Positions 11,710 through 25,702 are shown, numbered from the stretch's first letter. The stretch is 64,000 nt of DNA from Panax quinquefolius (GCA_020205615.1 CM035160.1:123781605-123845604); one strand, 5' to 3'. Notes: generated by a model not told the origin, from the sequence alone. A program made the numbers and translations.

Positions 11710-13269
11710 TGTTGCCTCTTTTTCAGTTCTAACAAAAGAGCTGTAACTCATGCAAGCATACATGTGTCAACAAGTAATACAGAGTAAGTAAAGTATCGAT
11801 CCCACATAGAAAGTTATCTAATTCAAGTCACTATGCATCAATTAAATCACTATATTTATATGCTCAAACTAATGAATATGATTGGTGAATTACTCTAGTC
11901 GCAAATAACGACTAAAACAAGAATAAAAATGTAATAAATCAAATCTAAAAGTAATGGGATCCTAACTTCATTTAATACTTCATCTAATGACCACTACCAT
12001 GCAAGAATTATTCATATATCACAGGAAAGTAGCCAAGAGCACTAATAGAGTCATAGCCATTTTTCAATGTACTATGACCTACTTACACAACATCCACAAG
12101 CGATAGACTCTATGTAATCATCAATATAACCAAAATCACTATATGTCTATGTATAATTGCAACTATATTGAATTTAAGCACAAGCCCTTATTCTAACTCA
12201 TACGGTGAAACAGTATATGTCTATCTGGTTCACGAAATACACAAGCCATACAAAACAGCCCCATATACGTATGTTATCATGATTACAATCCATACTTGCA
12301 TGTTCATTGTCAATTCCATACAAGTACTGAAAACGAATGGTGATCAAGCATTCATAGATGCATAACAACCATGATAGAAATCACATATGATATGTTAACA
12401 GTCCAGCATTCAAGCATGCAACTAAACTACATATTAAAATCTGTTAGAATCCTATAATGGAGTTTAGTTCATGACTGAACCAAAAGCCACTATGGGATCA
12501 ACGCTAAACATGGCTAATAAGCGAATAATTAAAAGATGAAGGATAGAAATGTTCAAATCCAATTGCTGATTATAATCCACTAGTAACGTTCAAATCCTCA
12601 TATAAATCCAGCAAAATACTAATAATTATCCAAAATGATAGAAAATCCCAAGAAGAATTAGAAAAGTTGTAGTTTAGGCTTCGTTCTACGTTGGAATCTC
12701 TCTCAGAATGTAAACCCTAGTTACCAATATGAAAATACATAAAAACTGATGATTGATACCTCTGACACAAGTCAGAAATGGTTTTTAATTAATTATAGCC
12801 CTTAAAATTAGAAATTAAAATAAATATTCAAAGAAGATTGTAGGGCATCGCAGCAACCGCTGCCTCCTCTTTATAATCCTCATGGCGCGCTGACGTGCGA
12901 TGTCTTGATGTCTGTCCGGTAATGGTGCTCACGCAAGGCGTCGTCCTCAAGCTTATTCTGTTGCGCGGCTTTTGCAACTTTGAATTCTTGTTACATTCTA
13001 AGAACAGATCTCGATCTTGCATCATCATTCTTTTGTACATCCATGCTTAGCCTCCTGCTCCAATTGATACTCATGCCATGCATCCAAAGCCTCATGCCAT
13101 TTACATCACCAAATCATGCCATATTCTGCACTTTTACAACAAAGGAGTTTTAAGTAAATGCAATGCAAAATAAGATGAAATGCAACTAAAAACACACTAA
13201 AATATACTTGTGATAGGCCTAGTTCGCGTGAATTAGTATCCAATAAGTAGGTGTAAAACCCACTTATCA
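11710..13269 (-). mobile_element. Minus-strand solo LTR, TSD GTTAG
   Basis: Read on the minus strand, this 1,560-bp LTR starts TGATAAGTGGG and ends GAGGCAACA. It is flanked by perfect GTTAG duplications at 11705-11709 and 13270-13274. A minus-strand 'GGGATCGATAC' near 11795-11805 resembles the GGGATCGATC seen upstream of the primer site in the Athila-like LTR at 48540, suggesting an Athila/Tat-type gypsy LTR (inference). No internal sequence or ORF is present. Confidence 0.85.
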
Positions 13270-13329
13270 GTTAGCCGCATTGATCACACCCCAGCAGTAT
13301 TGGTAGCCTCATGTTTGAGATCATGGTAT

Positions 13330-14461
13330 TATAGTTTGTCACTATATGACCTTTTGATGTTCTAGGTTCTTGTGAGTTTTGTAGAGGGCATGCTAGAGCG
13401 CTGGGTACCGAAGAGGCAAGTGTTCAGGTTTGAGACCCAGGAGTTGACTCCCACCTTAGAGGAGTATGAGCGTTTGACATCTTTGCCACTGGTCAGGCCT
13501 TGCGCTCTGACGGCTATCGGGGATATGAGCCAATAGTTTATGACCCTCACCGAGTTGTGGCGTAGAGTAGCCCAGGATGAGATCACCTCCGGGCATGTAG
13601 TGTCCCTACGTTTTCTAATAAACTGATTTGTCTCATTAGATAGTTATGTACAACACTCCGGGGATTTCAACACGTCGGAGGATCAGTAGCGTTTTGCCAT
13701 AATAGATATACTCATGATGTGTGTAATGGCCTATCTTTACATGCCACTAGTACGTGAATCATTTAGACATCGGTGTAGTCATGGCAGTGCGGGCTCTTAG
13801 GGAGGGACATACCATTGTACCGATGATTGTGGTAGAGACATTGAGCTCAGCAACGTATCGCCACACCCATCCTGCACGGGTATTTACAGGCAGCTCGGTC
13901 TTGCTGTATATATGGTTCATGTCACACCTAAGATCGATTGGCACCTTCCGACGCCATGTGTATTGCTTTTCCCATGAGATAGCCATGTCTTTCTCCTTTC
14001 AGCCGGCGGAGTGTACAAACGTTGAATCTTGGTCGGTGTTCTTGGTAGGAATCGAGGACCATTTGACATTTTGATGTGTTCAAGGTTCAGTTCTCCCTAC
14101 AGCTTCATTACTCATGCACTTGGCAAGGATTATCTCCCTCTGGCTGGTTTGAGGGGCATGACCACGCATCACCCACTGGTTGTGATGTCACAGTTTGACC
14201 AGTTTTAGGATCTTCATCCTTTTGAGGGGCATTAGGTCAGTGTTTGTCTTCTCGGCATTTATTAGTAGGGATAGATCCAGGGTGTATGCATGTTGGGCTC
14301 ATTATGAGAGGATTGGGTTTACTATTAGCCATACGGGCCGTTCTACAGAGTATTCTGCATGGATGGAGGTAGAGATTACTTTGGCTGGGGTTGTATCCAC
14401 CGAGCCGGGGATTGATTCTGACAGTTGGGAACCCATGGAGGTATTAAAATATATAGGGTGA
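13330..14461 (+). pseudogene. DUF7745-like gene copy 2, near full-length but broken
   Basis: The frames, read in order, follow the DUF7745 layout. First comes a segment with ELTPTLEEYERLTSLPL (around 13440), then an AFAIIDIL-like helix. Next is VPMIVVETLSSATYR with SSVLLYIWFMSHLR (frame 13754-14074). Then comes YLPLAGLRGMTTHHPLVVMSQ (around 14130, other frame) and finally a TEYSAWMEVE motif (frame 14195-14461). In-frame stops (for example TAG near 13534) and several frameshifts show it is dead. With copy 1 it makes two copies on the same strand, split by a later solo LTR. Function of the family is unknown; assignment rests on remembered motif order, not on a search. Confidence 0.55.
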
Positions 14462-14479
14462 TTAAAATAATAATAATTA

Positions 14480-17312
14480 ACTCAAATAAAGGAGATAGAT
14501 GATAAAGAATAAACTCGGATAGAGTTTGATCAATAAGAACTAAATTTAAGAAATGTATAGAAAATGGATTAAAATATATAGGAGAAGGTTATAAGTGGAA
14601 TCTTGAAGACTTATAAAAGACATGAATATGGAGTTACCTGACTCTAGTAGTAAGTTGTTAAGTGTTATTAAAAAGACAATGTTTACAAGTTGATGGTGAT
14701 TAAAATAATAATAATTAACTCAAATAGAGTTTAATTGACGATAAGTTCAGAGAATGCTTATGAAACAAGTTTACATAATTTGTGTGGGTTCAAAGAAGAA
14801 CCTGAATAGTTAAAATTGAGTCGAATAATCATAAGACTACTTAATTAAAGAGGAAATAATGAGGATCGTGAAATCAAAATGATCATAATATAAGAAAATC
14901 ATAAAAAATATGATTTTATAATCGGTGCGTATTTATTACGCTAATGGAATGGTAGCATTCTAATTTAATTAAATAATTAAATTAGAGGACTAATGATTTG
15001 TTAAAAAAATTTATAAATTTATTGGGTAAGTAAATATGGTGTTGGATAAATAACGATTATGGTTAAATCAAAAGAAGTGTGACATTTGGTGTAACTTATA
15101 ATAGGAATAATATTAAAATAAATGGATAAGGAGGTTAGGGCTTCTAGCCAAACATGGCCTTGTGACCCTTTGCCTTTGTAACAGATGGGAGCCCTTGGTT
15201 TTTTTAACTGACATACTAAATAAAAAATACGTTAAGTTGTGCTATGTTTGATAATGAAGAATAGAGTAGAGAAGAGAGAAAATTTAGAGAGAAAATGATT
15301 TCTTTGTAGAGTTGGAGAAGAGCCTTGGAGAATCAAGGAGAACCAACCTTTTTCATCATCTGATTAAAGCTAAGGAGGGTTCAAGAGGTAATAAAAAATT
15401 CCTAAGTTCCTAATCTTTGTTCCATAATTTCATTGTTAAAAATTACTATGGTTATTTGACCTTAGGAATTGGTGAAGAATCTATGTGTGTTGATTATGTA
15501 ATGAATTTCTAGTGTTGTTCATATCTAAAATAAAACCATTCAAGTCTAAATTGTGTAAAAGATGGAAAAATTAGACTCTAATGGGTTATTACATACTATA
15601 TGGTCTATTTTGGAGGTAAAAATTTGGTTTAATCCTACAATTTAAGTTGTAAATTGATATTGGTTTGTTTTTCTCCTCTGAGAAACGAAAACAAGCCAAT
15701 TGCAATTAACTAAAACGGAGTTAAAATGAATTCGTGATGTAAGATTTCGTTAAATATGTTGAAGTATGAAAATATAGCCTGAACACTGAATTGGAACCCT
15801 TAAAATGAATTGTTAATGTTTTTGAAGTGTTATAATTATTATGTAGATGAGCAGTTCAGTGTTTCAAGAGCTAATAGAGTCGAAAACCAACTAATTCCGA
15901 CTTAAAATGAAGAAGTTATGAAGATTTGAATTAAAAACATCGCAAAAAAGCGTAATCCGGGCGGTTGCCGAGGCGTGCGCATGCCCGCCAAGGAGCACGG
16001 ACGCAGTACCGTGAGGCTGGGCGCCGCCACCCAGGACTATGAAGGAAATAGGCGCGGCCGTGCTGAAAGTGTGTTAAGTCTGACTACTTTGACTTATTTT
16101 GGTAAAATGGCCACAACATTTTCATACATCCTCCGATTGAGGAGATTCAAGATGATCCGGAAAGAGGACGAATAGACCTACAACTTGTATTCTTTAAGTT
16201 TGTTAATTTGATGTCGTTAGAAGTGTTCAAAATGGCCATCTTTGGGACTGTTGTGTTTTCAGAGGCAATCAGAGGGCGTCGGGTATGCACGTATGCAAGT
16301 GTAGTGCTTCTGACGATAAAATATGTTGTTCTAAGTTAGAAAACATGAATGTTAGTAAATATAATGATGCTTAACATTAGTAAATGATGTATTAGATAAG
16401 GTGTATAAGCATACTAAGCATACATAAGAGAGACAAATCGGGCGTGTGACGAATAAACGTCGAAACGACGTGACAAATGTTAATGAACGTAAAAAGTGTT
16501 TTAAGTCAAATGAAATAAATATTATAAGATATAAAATGGAGTTAATATAAAACTAATAATAATTCCTAGCAAGACTTAAACACTTGAATGAACTTCGAGT
16601 ATGAATATAGTGAGATGTAAGTCGAAAGTTAACACAATCAAATTGAAAATTTTATATTGATAATTGGAAGGGTTATGAGATATAGAGTAAAGTTTACAGT
16701 ATAACTACTATTCATTGCTATGTGAATAATAGTTGTTGTGCATGATTATATAATTGTGTAGGACACATGAAGTACAGATAGCTGTAAGCTATTAAACTAT
16801 TATTGGTAAACAACGATCAAGGCAAATCTTTCAGTTCCTATTTGCTATTTGACTTGTTGATGAGCTGTTTTAAATCTTTATTACAAAAAACATGATGTGT
16901 TATATATGTTGAAAGTATGAAACGTTAAAGTCAATTTATGACTACGTTAATTAAGTAAAGAATGTTGATTGAGTAAGGAACTCAATCTTATTACTTGTTA
17001 TGTGGACTGAAGCATGCATGACATGTTAGCCTAATGATTATGTTGTATAATCTGAGCATGTTATATATGTGCTATGTGATGCATGAAAACTGTTAGATTT
17101 TGAAGGGTTGTCGAGCTCAACCTTGCAAATAACCACTTTTGTAGGTTAAGGATTCAAGATAATGCTATGTGTTACTTGAAAGACATGAATCAGATGTAAT
17201 GCTTAAAGATTTATATACTTTGGCTAAGTTGTTATTATTAGAATTATGTTTAAGGTTCCAAATAATGTATGATGTTTAATTGATGTTGATGTTGAATTTT
17301 GGAGTCGTTACA
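14480..17312 (+). mobile_element. Family-A derivative, tandem unit 1 (internal piece fused to LTR)
   Basis: The first ~400 bp correspond to the interior just after a family-A primer site. They run directly into the middle of a family-A LTR (CTAATTTAATTAAATAATTAAATTAG, then GCTAGCCAAACATGGC) without the LTR start. It ends TTTTGGAGTCGTTACA at 17312. The same internal-to-LTR junction recurs in unit 2, so the fusion came before the tandem duplication. Non-coding. A GC-rich island lies at about 15950-16060. Confidence 0.6.
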
Positions 17313-17313
17313 G

Positions 17314-17330
17314 TTGGTATCAAGTTGTAG
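17314..17330 (+). other. Family-A primer binding site remnant
   Basis: TTGGTATCAAGTTG directly follows the LTR end CGTTACAG. It resembles the initiator-Met tRNA complement TGGTATCAGAGC used by many gypsy elements, with changes. The intact-looking version is at 21148. Confidence 0.5.
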
Positions 17331-17379
17331 GTTATAAACCTTAGGTAAGAGTACCCTAGGCTATAACATTAGAGAATAA

Positions 17380-18276
17380 AGGAGAAGATGATAAAGAATA
17401 AACTCAGATAGAGTTTGATCAATAAGAAATAAATTTAAGAAATGTATAGTGAATGGATTAAAATATATATTAGAAGGTTCAAAGAGAAATTTTGAAGACT
17501 TATAAAATACATGAATATGGAGTTACCTGACTCTAGTAGTAAGATGTTAAATGTTAAGTAGTAACACGATGTTTACAAGATGAAGGTGATTAAAATAATA
17601 TTAATTAACTCAAATAGAGTTTAATTGACGATAAATTCAGAGAATGCTTATGAAACAAGTTAACATAATATGTGTGGGTTCAAAGAAGAACCTGAAGAGT
17701 TAAAATTGAGTCGAATAATCATAAGACTACTTAATTAAAGAGGAAATAATGAGGATCGTGAAACCAAAATGATCATAATATAAGAAAATCATAAAGAAGA
17801 TGATTTTATAATTGGTGCGTATTTTATTACGTTAATGGAATGGTAGCATTCTAATTTGATTAAATAATTAAATTAGAGGACTAATGATTTGTTAAATAAA
17901 ATTATAAATTTATTGGTTAAGTAAATATGGTGTTGGATAAATAAAGATTATGGTTAAATCAAAAGAAGTGTGACATTTGGTGTAACTTATAATAGGAATA
18001 ATATTAAAATAAATGGATAAGGAGGTTAGGGGTTCTAGCCAAACATGGCCTTATGAACCTTGCCTTTGTAACAGATGGGAGCCCTTGGTTTTTTTAACTG
18101 ATGGACTAAATAAAAAATACGTGAAGTTGTGCTAAGTCTGAGAAAGAAGAATAGAGCAGACAAAAGAGAAAAGGAGTTTCCTGTAGAGTTGGAGAAGAGC
18201 CTAGGAGAATCAAGGAGAACTAACCTTTTTCATCATTTGATTAAAGCTAAGGAGGATTCAAGAGGTATGAAGAAAT
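17380..18276 (+). mobile_element. Family-A derivative, tandem unit 2, left part
   Basis: Closely matches 14485-15390 (for example GGAGTTACCTGACTCTAGTA and TGTGACATTTGGTGTAACTT). It is cut at GAAAT (18272-18276) by insertion of A1. It resumes at 31955-32006 and again at 58119, after A1 and Ogre. Confidence 0.7.
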
Positions 18277-21145
18277 TGTGACAACCCGAATTTTTTTAAA
18301 TTATTAAAATAAGAATTTAATAAATAAAATTCTTATTATGATATGAGAGAGTAATGTATGTTACATATAAATGTAATATGTTAATATGTTACGATTGTGA
18401 GATCGTAAATAATTAAAATATTTATCAAGTAAAATAAGTATTTTAGTTGAAATATTTATGGATTAACATAAATATTCAATGAAAATTATTATGGAATAAT
18501 TTATTTAAGTATGATGATATTAAATAAATTGATGATAAATAATTTTATAATATGTGCATAATTAATACGTTAATGTGATGGTGATTTTCTAATTTAATTA
18601 AGTAATTAAATTCGATGATTAATGATTATTAAATTCAATTATGATTATATTGGCTAAATAGAAGTTATAATTTTATTAGTAAGGTTTAATTGAATTTATT
18701 AATGAATTGAGATTAATTCAATTCAAATTGTAAATGAGTGTGACAAGGGTATCATACGATAAGAAGGATTGCTAAAAAAATTTGAAAAAGGAGATTTTTG
18801 GTGCTAGCCAAACATGGCATAGTGACCCTTTGTTATTGTAACTGATGAGGCCATAATGCATACGCATTATGTTTATATTAGTTATATGGATGTACATGTT
18901 TTGTTCCTAAAGCCAAAGAATAAAGAAAACAGAGTATTTGAGAAGAGAGTTAGAGAGCTTTGAGAAGAAGCTTGGAGGAATCAAGGAAGAAGAAGAAGGT
19001 TTCTCATCATCTAATCAAGTTTAATAAGAATCAAAGGTATTCATCTAGTTTTAAAATTCTAATTTATAGTTTCTCAAGTTCTTCACTTAAAAAGCTATTT
19101 TGGTTTGGTGATTTGATGAGATGTTGTATATATATGTGTATGGGTGTATAATCTAGTATATATAGTCTCTTTAAATGGTTCTAGAGTAATCAAAATCATA
19201 AGAATATGTTAAAGATGAAAAACTTGGGTTTTGATGGCATATGTATATTTTAACTTATGTTGGAGTTAAAATTGATGGATAGAATCTGCAATTGATGATA
19301 GATATTGTTAGTATGTTGAAAAACGAAAACAACCCAAGTTGACGAGTCAAAACAGATGTAAAACGAATTCACAATGAAGAATTTTGCTATGAATGTCAAA
19401 AGAAAAAGAAATAATAGAAATAGTGAAATTAAAGGTTGTAATAGTTGATGTTTATGTGGTTAGAAATGTGTTAGAAACATTAGTTTATGTTTCTGTAAAC
19501 ATATTACACCTTGAGTAGGTTGGTATGGTTGTTAGAAAGGAGTTTGTAGGCCTAATTTGACTTTCTATATTGTTCTAGATCAAAAATTGCAGAAACGTAG
19601 AAGGGATCCTCGCCCCGGCAGGCCCCCCTAGTACAAAAACCCCCTCCCCTATGGGGTGGGGTAGTCTGCCTAGCCGAATTTTGGAAAAAAGAAAAAGTAT
19701 CAGACATGTTCTACTAAAATTAGCATAACGTTTTCATACAAACTCTGATTGAGGTGATTCAAGATTATCAAGAATGAAGACGAGTAGACCTACAACATTT
19801 TTTCTTTAAGTTGTTCAATATGATGTCGGTAATAGTGGTCAAAATGGTTATCTTTAGGACTGTTGTGTTTTCGGAGGCAATCGAAGGGCGTCGAACATGC
19901 ACGTAGGCATGTGTAGTGCTTCTGGTGATAAAAGATGTTGTTCTAAGTTATAAAACATGAATGTTAGTAAACATAATGATGCCTAACATTAATAAATAAT
20001 GTATTAGATAAGTTATAGAAGCATAGTAAGCATACATAAGAAAGGAAAATCAGGTATGTGATGAATAAACGTCGAAACACCGTTATAAATGTTAATGAAC
20101 GTAAAAAGTGTTTTAAGTCAAATGAAATGGATATTATAAAATAGGAAATGGGTTTAATATAAAACAAATAAATAATTCCTAGCAAGATTTAAACACTTGA
20201 ATGAATTTCGAATATTACATAAGTCGAAAAGTTAACACAATCTAATTGAACATTGTGTGCTAATTAATAGGAAAGATTATGAGATGTGGAGTAGAGTTTA
20301 CATTACAATTACTATGTGTTGTTATGTGACTAGTAGTTGATGTGTATGATTATATAATTGTGTAGGGCACGTGAAGTGCAGATAATTGTAAGCTGTTAAC
20401 TGTTATTGGTAAACAACGATCAAGGCAAGTCTTTCAGTTCCTATTTGTTATGTAAACTTGATGATGAACTATTTTAAATATTTGTTGCAAAGAGCATGAT
20501 GTGTTCTATATATATATTGAAAGTATGAAATGTTAAAGTCAATTTATGACTACGTTGATTTATTAATGAATGTTGATTGAGTAATAAACTCAATCTTTAT
20601 ACTTGTAATATGTAATGCAACATGTATGTTGTGTTAGTCCAATGTTTATGAGATATATGTTGAGTATGTTAGTATGTGTTGTGTGATGCATGAAAACTGT
20701 TAGATTTTGCTACGCTGTCTAGCTCAACCTTGCAAATAACCATTTTTGTAGGTTAAAGATTTAAGGTATGGATATGTGCTGCGTGAATTATAGAGATCCA
20801 TATTCACGAAGATTACTTCTGTTTTATGGGAAATGTATTTAATATTTTGAATGTAACATGTTGTTGAATTGTATGTTGAGTTATTCGGTGTATATGGATA
20901 TCTATTTATGATGTAAGACTTTGTATAGTCATTTTGTTGTAACGATTCATGATATAAATTTGAATCGAAGAGATGTAATGTAAAGGTTGCCATTTAGGGC
21001 AATAAAGAAGGAAATGTATAAAAGTTTTAAAAATTTCGAATATTTAGTGATTTTAATATCGAATAATGATGTAAAGATATATTAAAGTTGTATTGTTAAC
21101 GATCCAAAAGGAGAATATTATTGTATGAATATTGGGGTCGTTACA
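18277..21145 (+). mobile_element. A1 5' LTR
   Basis: 2,869 bp, TGTGACAACCCGAATTTT to TTGGGGTCGTTACA, paired with 29079-31954. A GC-rich island lies at about 19600-19680. A 63-codon frame from 18960 (RRSLEESRKKKK) recurs in the 3' LTR but starts with TTG and has no known relative; it is not called as a gene. Confidence 0.85.
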
Positions 21146-21147
21146 GT

Positions 21148-21159
21148 TGGTATCAAAGC
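21148..21159 (+). other. A1 primer binding site (initiator-Met tRNA type)
   Basis: TGGTATCAAAGC lies two bases after the 5' LTR end. It differs by one base from the common plant gypsy site TGGTATCAGAGC, complementary to initiator methionine tRNA. Confidence 0.65.
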
Positions 21160-23556
21160 TGATAGGTTAGAAACCTTAGATAAGAGTACTTTAGGCTATA
21201 ACCTTAGAGAAGCGATGTGAAGATAATGAGCGAATAAGCTCAAATAGAGTTTGAACAATAAGAAGTAATTTAAGAAATTTATAAAGAAGGGATTAAAACA
21301 TGCGTAAGAGGATTCAAAGAAGAATCTCGCAACGTTATAAGGAATATGAATGTAGGGTTACCCAACTCTAATAATAAGGATGTAAGGTGATAATAAATAG
21401 ACAATGTCTATAAAAAGAGAATGATAAAGAAGTTAAGAATAAAAAGTTATATTTAAGTATGGTACAGTCGTACTCTTTAATAGTTGATGTATAGTACATG
21501 GGCTAAACGATTCCTTTATAGAGCGGAGGTATATATGAACTAGCAACTCGGAACCTAGTTTGTTGGTTGTTTGTAGGAAACCACTCAGTGTACCATATTG
21601 AAACTGTAACAGACTCGATGTGTACCAAGTATAGAAAATGGATACGTATGATGAAAATGTAGAACTTGAATGAAATGTTGAGCAATGTAAATGAAGTTAG
21701 AAATTCTTAAAGGAAGAATTATTATATAAACATGAAAATTCGAATAAGAATCTTGAAGAGATATAAAGATAAGAAATGGGATTTGCATAACTCCAATAGC
21801 TAAGATAACAAATAATGATGAATAGACAAAGTCTGTAAGATTAAAAGCATAATTGAAATTGTACATTTATGAAAAAAGAAAGAAAAAGGATTGTAAAGCA
21901 AAACGATCATGAGTTAAGAAAAGACTTTCAAGGGAGATGATTATAGAATAAGATCACGACGTAATCTGTTTAAATTATAAAAGAAAGATGGTCTGTAATG
22001 TTTGAATAATTATAGCTTGATGCTATGAAGATATTGTACTATGATATAGTACGAGATAACTCACGAGGAGTTATAGATAATGTGATACGAGGAATTCGTA
22101 TTGAATATGTCAAGGGGAAAGTTAAGAATAAGTTATGAGCAAGATAGAGTTAGGTGGGATTTCAATTGAGGACTCATGTGATGGCTGAGTTGTACAAACC
22201 TTTGTATGGGTGAGGGTTTTGTGCTTGCACTCAGTTTATCACATTGATAATCATTGGAATATTGGTATCGCTTTATCAATGTATATGTGGCGAAAAGGTG
22301 ATTCTTTTCTTATGTGTAGATTTGATAGTTAGAAACTATTAAGATTAGTCATATATTATTAGGATTAGGTGCGGTTCTTAAAACTAATGCTTATGGTAAG
22401 TTTGTGACTTATAATAATATGGTATTCAGCGAATGGACGCCTATGGTCTGACTAGGATAAGTTCTTAAACTCATATTATTGTGGCAAGTCCTTAACTTCC
22501 AATGTGCGGTAAGTTTGATGAACTGGGGTATAATTAAGTGTGAATGAAGTATTAAGGATGATAGGAATAGATAGACCTATTAAGGAATGGATCATTATAG
22601 AAAGTGGATTTGATGGTGGAAGCACGGGTATTCAAAATCTTCTAGTTATGCTAGACTTCAAAATTTTTGACATCAAGCTAAATTCGCACTATGTGCCTTT
22701 TTAAAATGAATTTTTACTCTTACCTGTTGAGATATGATATCACTAAAACAAATTTTCAAATATTTTTGAATTGTTTAAAGAATAGTGTATGCTAATTGTT
22801 TCGGCTAGACGAAAATGATTTAAAAATACAAAAATGTATTTTATATCATTAATGTATCATGGAACCTGGTGTAGAGATGATAAAAAAAATGATGGAGACA
22901 TCAATGCAGTATTACTTAGTGTTGGATGTGATCTAAGGATCGTTAGCCCACTATGGTATGATGTAGTATGATAAAATCACCAAATGACAGAATCCTCAAA
23001 TGGATTGTAAATACAGTGCGGTATCATGACGTCATAAAAAGATTTTTGAGATTTCTTTAAGATATAGGAATATATATATATATATGTATGTATATGTATA
23101 TTTCAATTGATATCTGAATTGTTGTAGAAGTCTATGGTATTTGATTCAGCTAGACGAATATTGAAAGATGCTCATGAAATTCAAGCGTTTCTTAAGAAAT
23201 TTTGCCAAATCAAATTGTTTTGGTGCGGATTCAGATGTTGAAAAGCTAAGATGAAACCCTTTTATAGGGGATTACGCGGAGGCATTTAGATGTTTGTGCA
23301 TAATACATTGTACGAAGGGTTGATCTCCCTTAGTGCAAGGAGTCCCTATAGTCTTATGAACGTTAAAGTTTAAGTTAAAAGATTATTTATAACTATGGAC
23401 ATAGTGAACAACCCTGTTCCATGGGATAATTTATGCATAACGTTTAAATGTTTGTGCACAATACATCGTACGAAGGGCTTAACACCCCAAGTACGTGAGT
23501 CCCTATAGTCTAACGACTATTAAGGTTTAAGTTAAAAGAGTACTTATAACCGTGGA
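21160..23556 (+). mobile_element. A1 non-coding interior, left part
   Basis: No ORF of note. It matches the reversed interior of A2 at 38417-40534, for example around ATTCAGCTAGACGAA. It ends with two tandem blocks at about 23260-23400 and 23420-23556, each containing a CATTGTACGAAGGG-type core, followed by AGTCCCTATAGTCT. GTGGA at 23552-23556 is the left TSD of the following solo LTR. Confidence 0.7.
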
Positions 23557-24755
23557 TGTAAGACCCCGAATTTTATAAAATAAAAGTATTCAATTTTTCT
23601 ATTTAGTAAATAGTTAAATTGATAAAAAGTTAAAGTTAAGGGTGATATTTGAATTTTTTTCAAAATAAGCAAGTGGTTGTAAAATATTCATTGTTGTCGG
23701 GGAATATTCGTTTGGTCGTGGAATATTCTTTCTGTCGGGGAATATTCGTATGACGGTGCAGTCATTTGTGGGCCCCATAACAGAATAACTGTCAGATAAA
23801 GATAACGATAAAATTTAGTTTTTATAAATAACTACAGTAGTTTATTACTGATTAACATTTGTTGGAATACCCTGGTTAGTTAAAATATAGTAATACTAGC
23901 GTTATTGCACAAGAAGCACACAGTATTACACATATTTTGAATTATTGATTCTTATGTAAGAAGGCACTACTCAATAATTGTTACGATAATTCTTCGCTCA
24001 ATATTTTATTTTATTGATTCAATAATTAATGCGTTGATATTTTATATTATTGTTGTTTCAATAATTGTCAATGCACAATATTTCCCATTATCGGATCAAT
24101 AATTCATATTATTTGAATAATATTATTAGATAGCATTATTGGCAATGTCTAGAAAGTTACATCAAGCGGGTTTGGTCACCTAATTGCATAGGCCAAGAAG
24201 GAGAAATCCTTATCTGAAAGCCCCCTCTTTCCTGGGAACTACCTGGTTGTCATTGTTGCGATTCTGTAATATTATTTGTGAATAATTAATTATTAATTTA
24301 TATGATAAGAAAATATTTATTTGATGCGGATATAAATGATGGATTTATTTATGTGGTTATAAATGAAAGAGTTAATGTTGAGGTATTTTATCAGTATTTT
24401 GTCGGATTGGAGGTATTAAAAGATCAAATCGGTATTCTTACAGCTTTATTGTGTGAGTTATAATATTTAATCCGACCGTTGGATCGTTGATTTTTGGACA
24501 TGTTATACATATATAAGTTGAGTATATGTCCACAAATTTTGAACCGTTAAAAATGAACGAATGATTTGTTATGAATTTTAAGAGGTGATTGATTCGGAAA
24601 TTAGGTTTATAAATGATTTTGGTGGAAAATTCTAGAAATGGGTGGGCCCCACTTTTGGTTATTGGGGAAGATGGCTGATTTTTGGTGGGTGGAATTGTAG
24701 CAGGTAAAGCCATCAGGTTGCGGGTCAAGTCTGCTTCGGCGTGCTAACATTTTCC

Positions 24756-24763
24756 TATAAATA
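24756..24763 (+). promoter_or_regulatory. LTR TATA box
   Basis: TATAAATA followed by GAGGGCTAAG, in the same relative place as the box at 1205 in the related LTR. Confidence 0.55.
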
Positions 24764-25702
24764 GAGGGCTAAGTTAGAATTGAAAATCACACCAGAATTC
24801 ATACGTTTTCTCTCTTTTTCTCTCTAGATTATCGAGTGTATTTTGTGAGTATTCAGATACATGGTGAGTTGCTATTCATCAGTGCAAGTTTCCTTCAGCG
24901 TCATATCCGATATCCAATGGAAGTCTTTAGCTCTTTTGAGGTAAGGGATAGTAAGGGATTTTAAGGGTTGTTATGTTTTTCAGTTTCGTAATTTTTCTAA
25001 CCTTCAAAAATTCTGGAAAAATTTGAAATGACAATTTTATGAGTTTTCTAGATTGTTTCCAAAAATGGCGATTTTTGGATGTATAGATTATGAGTTATGA
25101 ATTTTATGAGAAAAGACTATTTTAAAAGTAAACCCTTATAACTACTTGTGGTTAACTCCAAAATTGGTGAAATTTGTATTGGAAGTATATGTATATGATA
25201 GAAGTATACTCTGTAAATTTCAAAATTTTTGGATAAAAGTACAGTTTATGATAAATGTCTAAATATTCGGCTGTTTTGGCCATATAAAAAATAGTAAATG
25301 AATTTTAAAAATTCTGAGAAAAATATATGTTCAATATGAAACTATATTCTGCTAAATCCCAGAAAAGAAAATTTGTTTGTATTGATTTGGTATTTTTCAT
25401 GAAAATGGACTAGTTATGAGTAAATGAATTAAATATATTTTGTGAAGTAAGAAAATTGGAAAAATTGGATTTTATGGCTCGAGAATCCTATATGAGGTAT
25501 ATTCAGATTTTTGATGAGGGTTTTGGTTATTGGTGATGAAATCTTATGAGTTTGGCATTTTAGGATGATTAAATGCATTATTTAGTAAAGTGTAAACAAT
25601 TAAAATAAATTGTTTATAAGTTTAAGAAATGTTATTCTTTCAATATCATTATACTGAAATATTGGTATGGATTTTATTGTGGAATTTCTACCTTTTTCAT
25701 GT

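Noticed and set aside
15975..16175. 66-codon GC-rich ORF
   Set aside because: It coincides with the variable GC island in a non-coding LTR; the equivalent site in other copies is not open.
18960..19151. Lys-rich 63-codon frame (RRSLEESRKKKK), repeated at 29764
   Set aside because: Both copies lie at the same place in the two LTRs of A1, start with TTG rather than ATG and have different ends; repetition is explained by LTR duplication.
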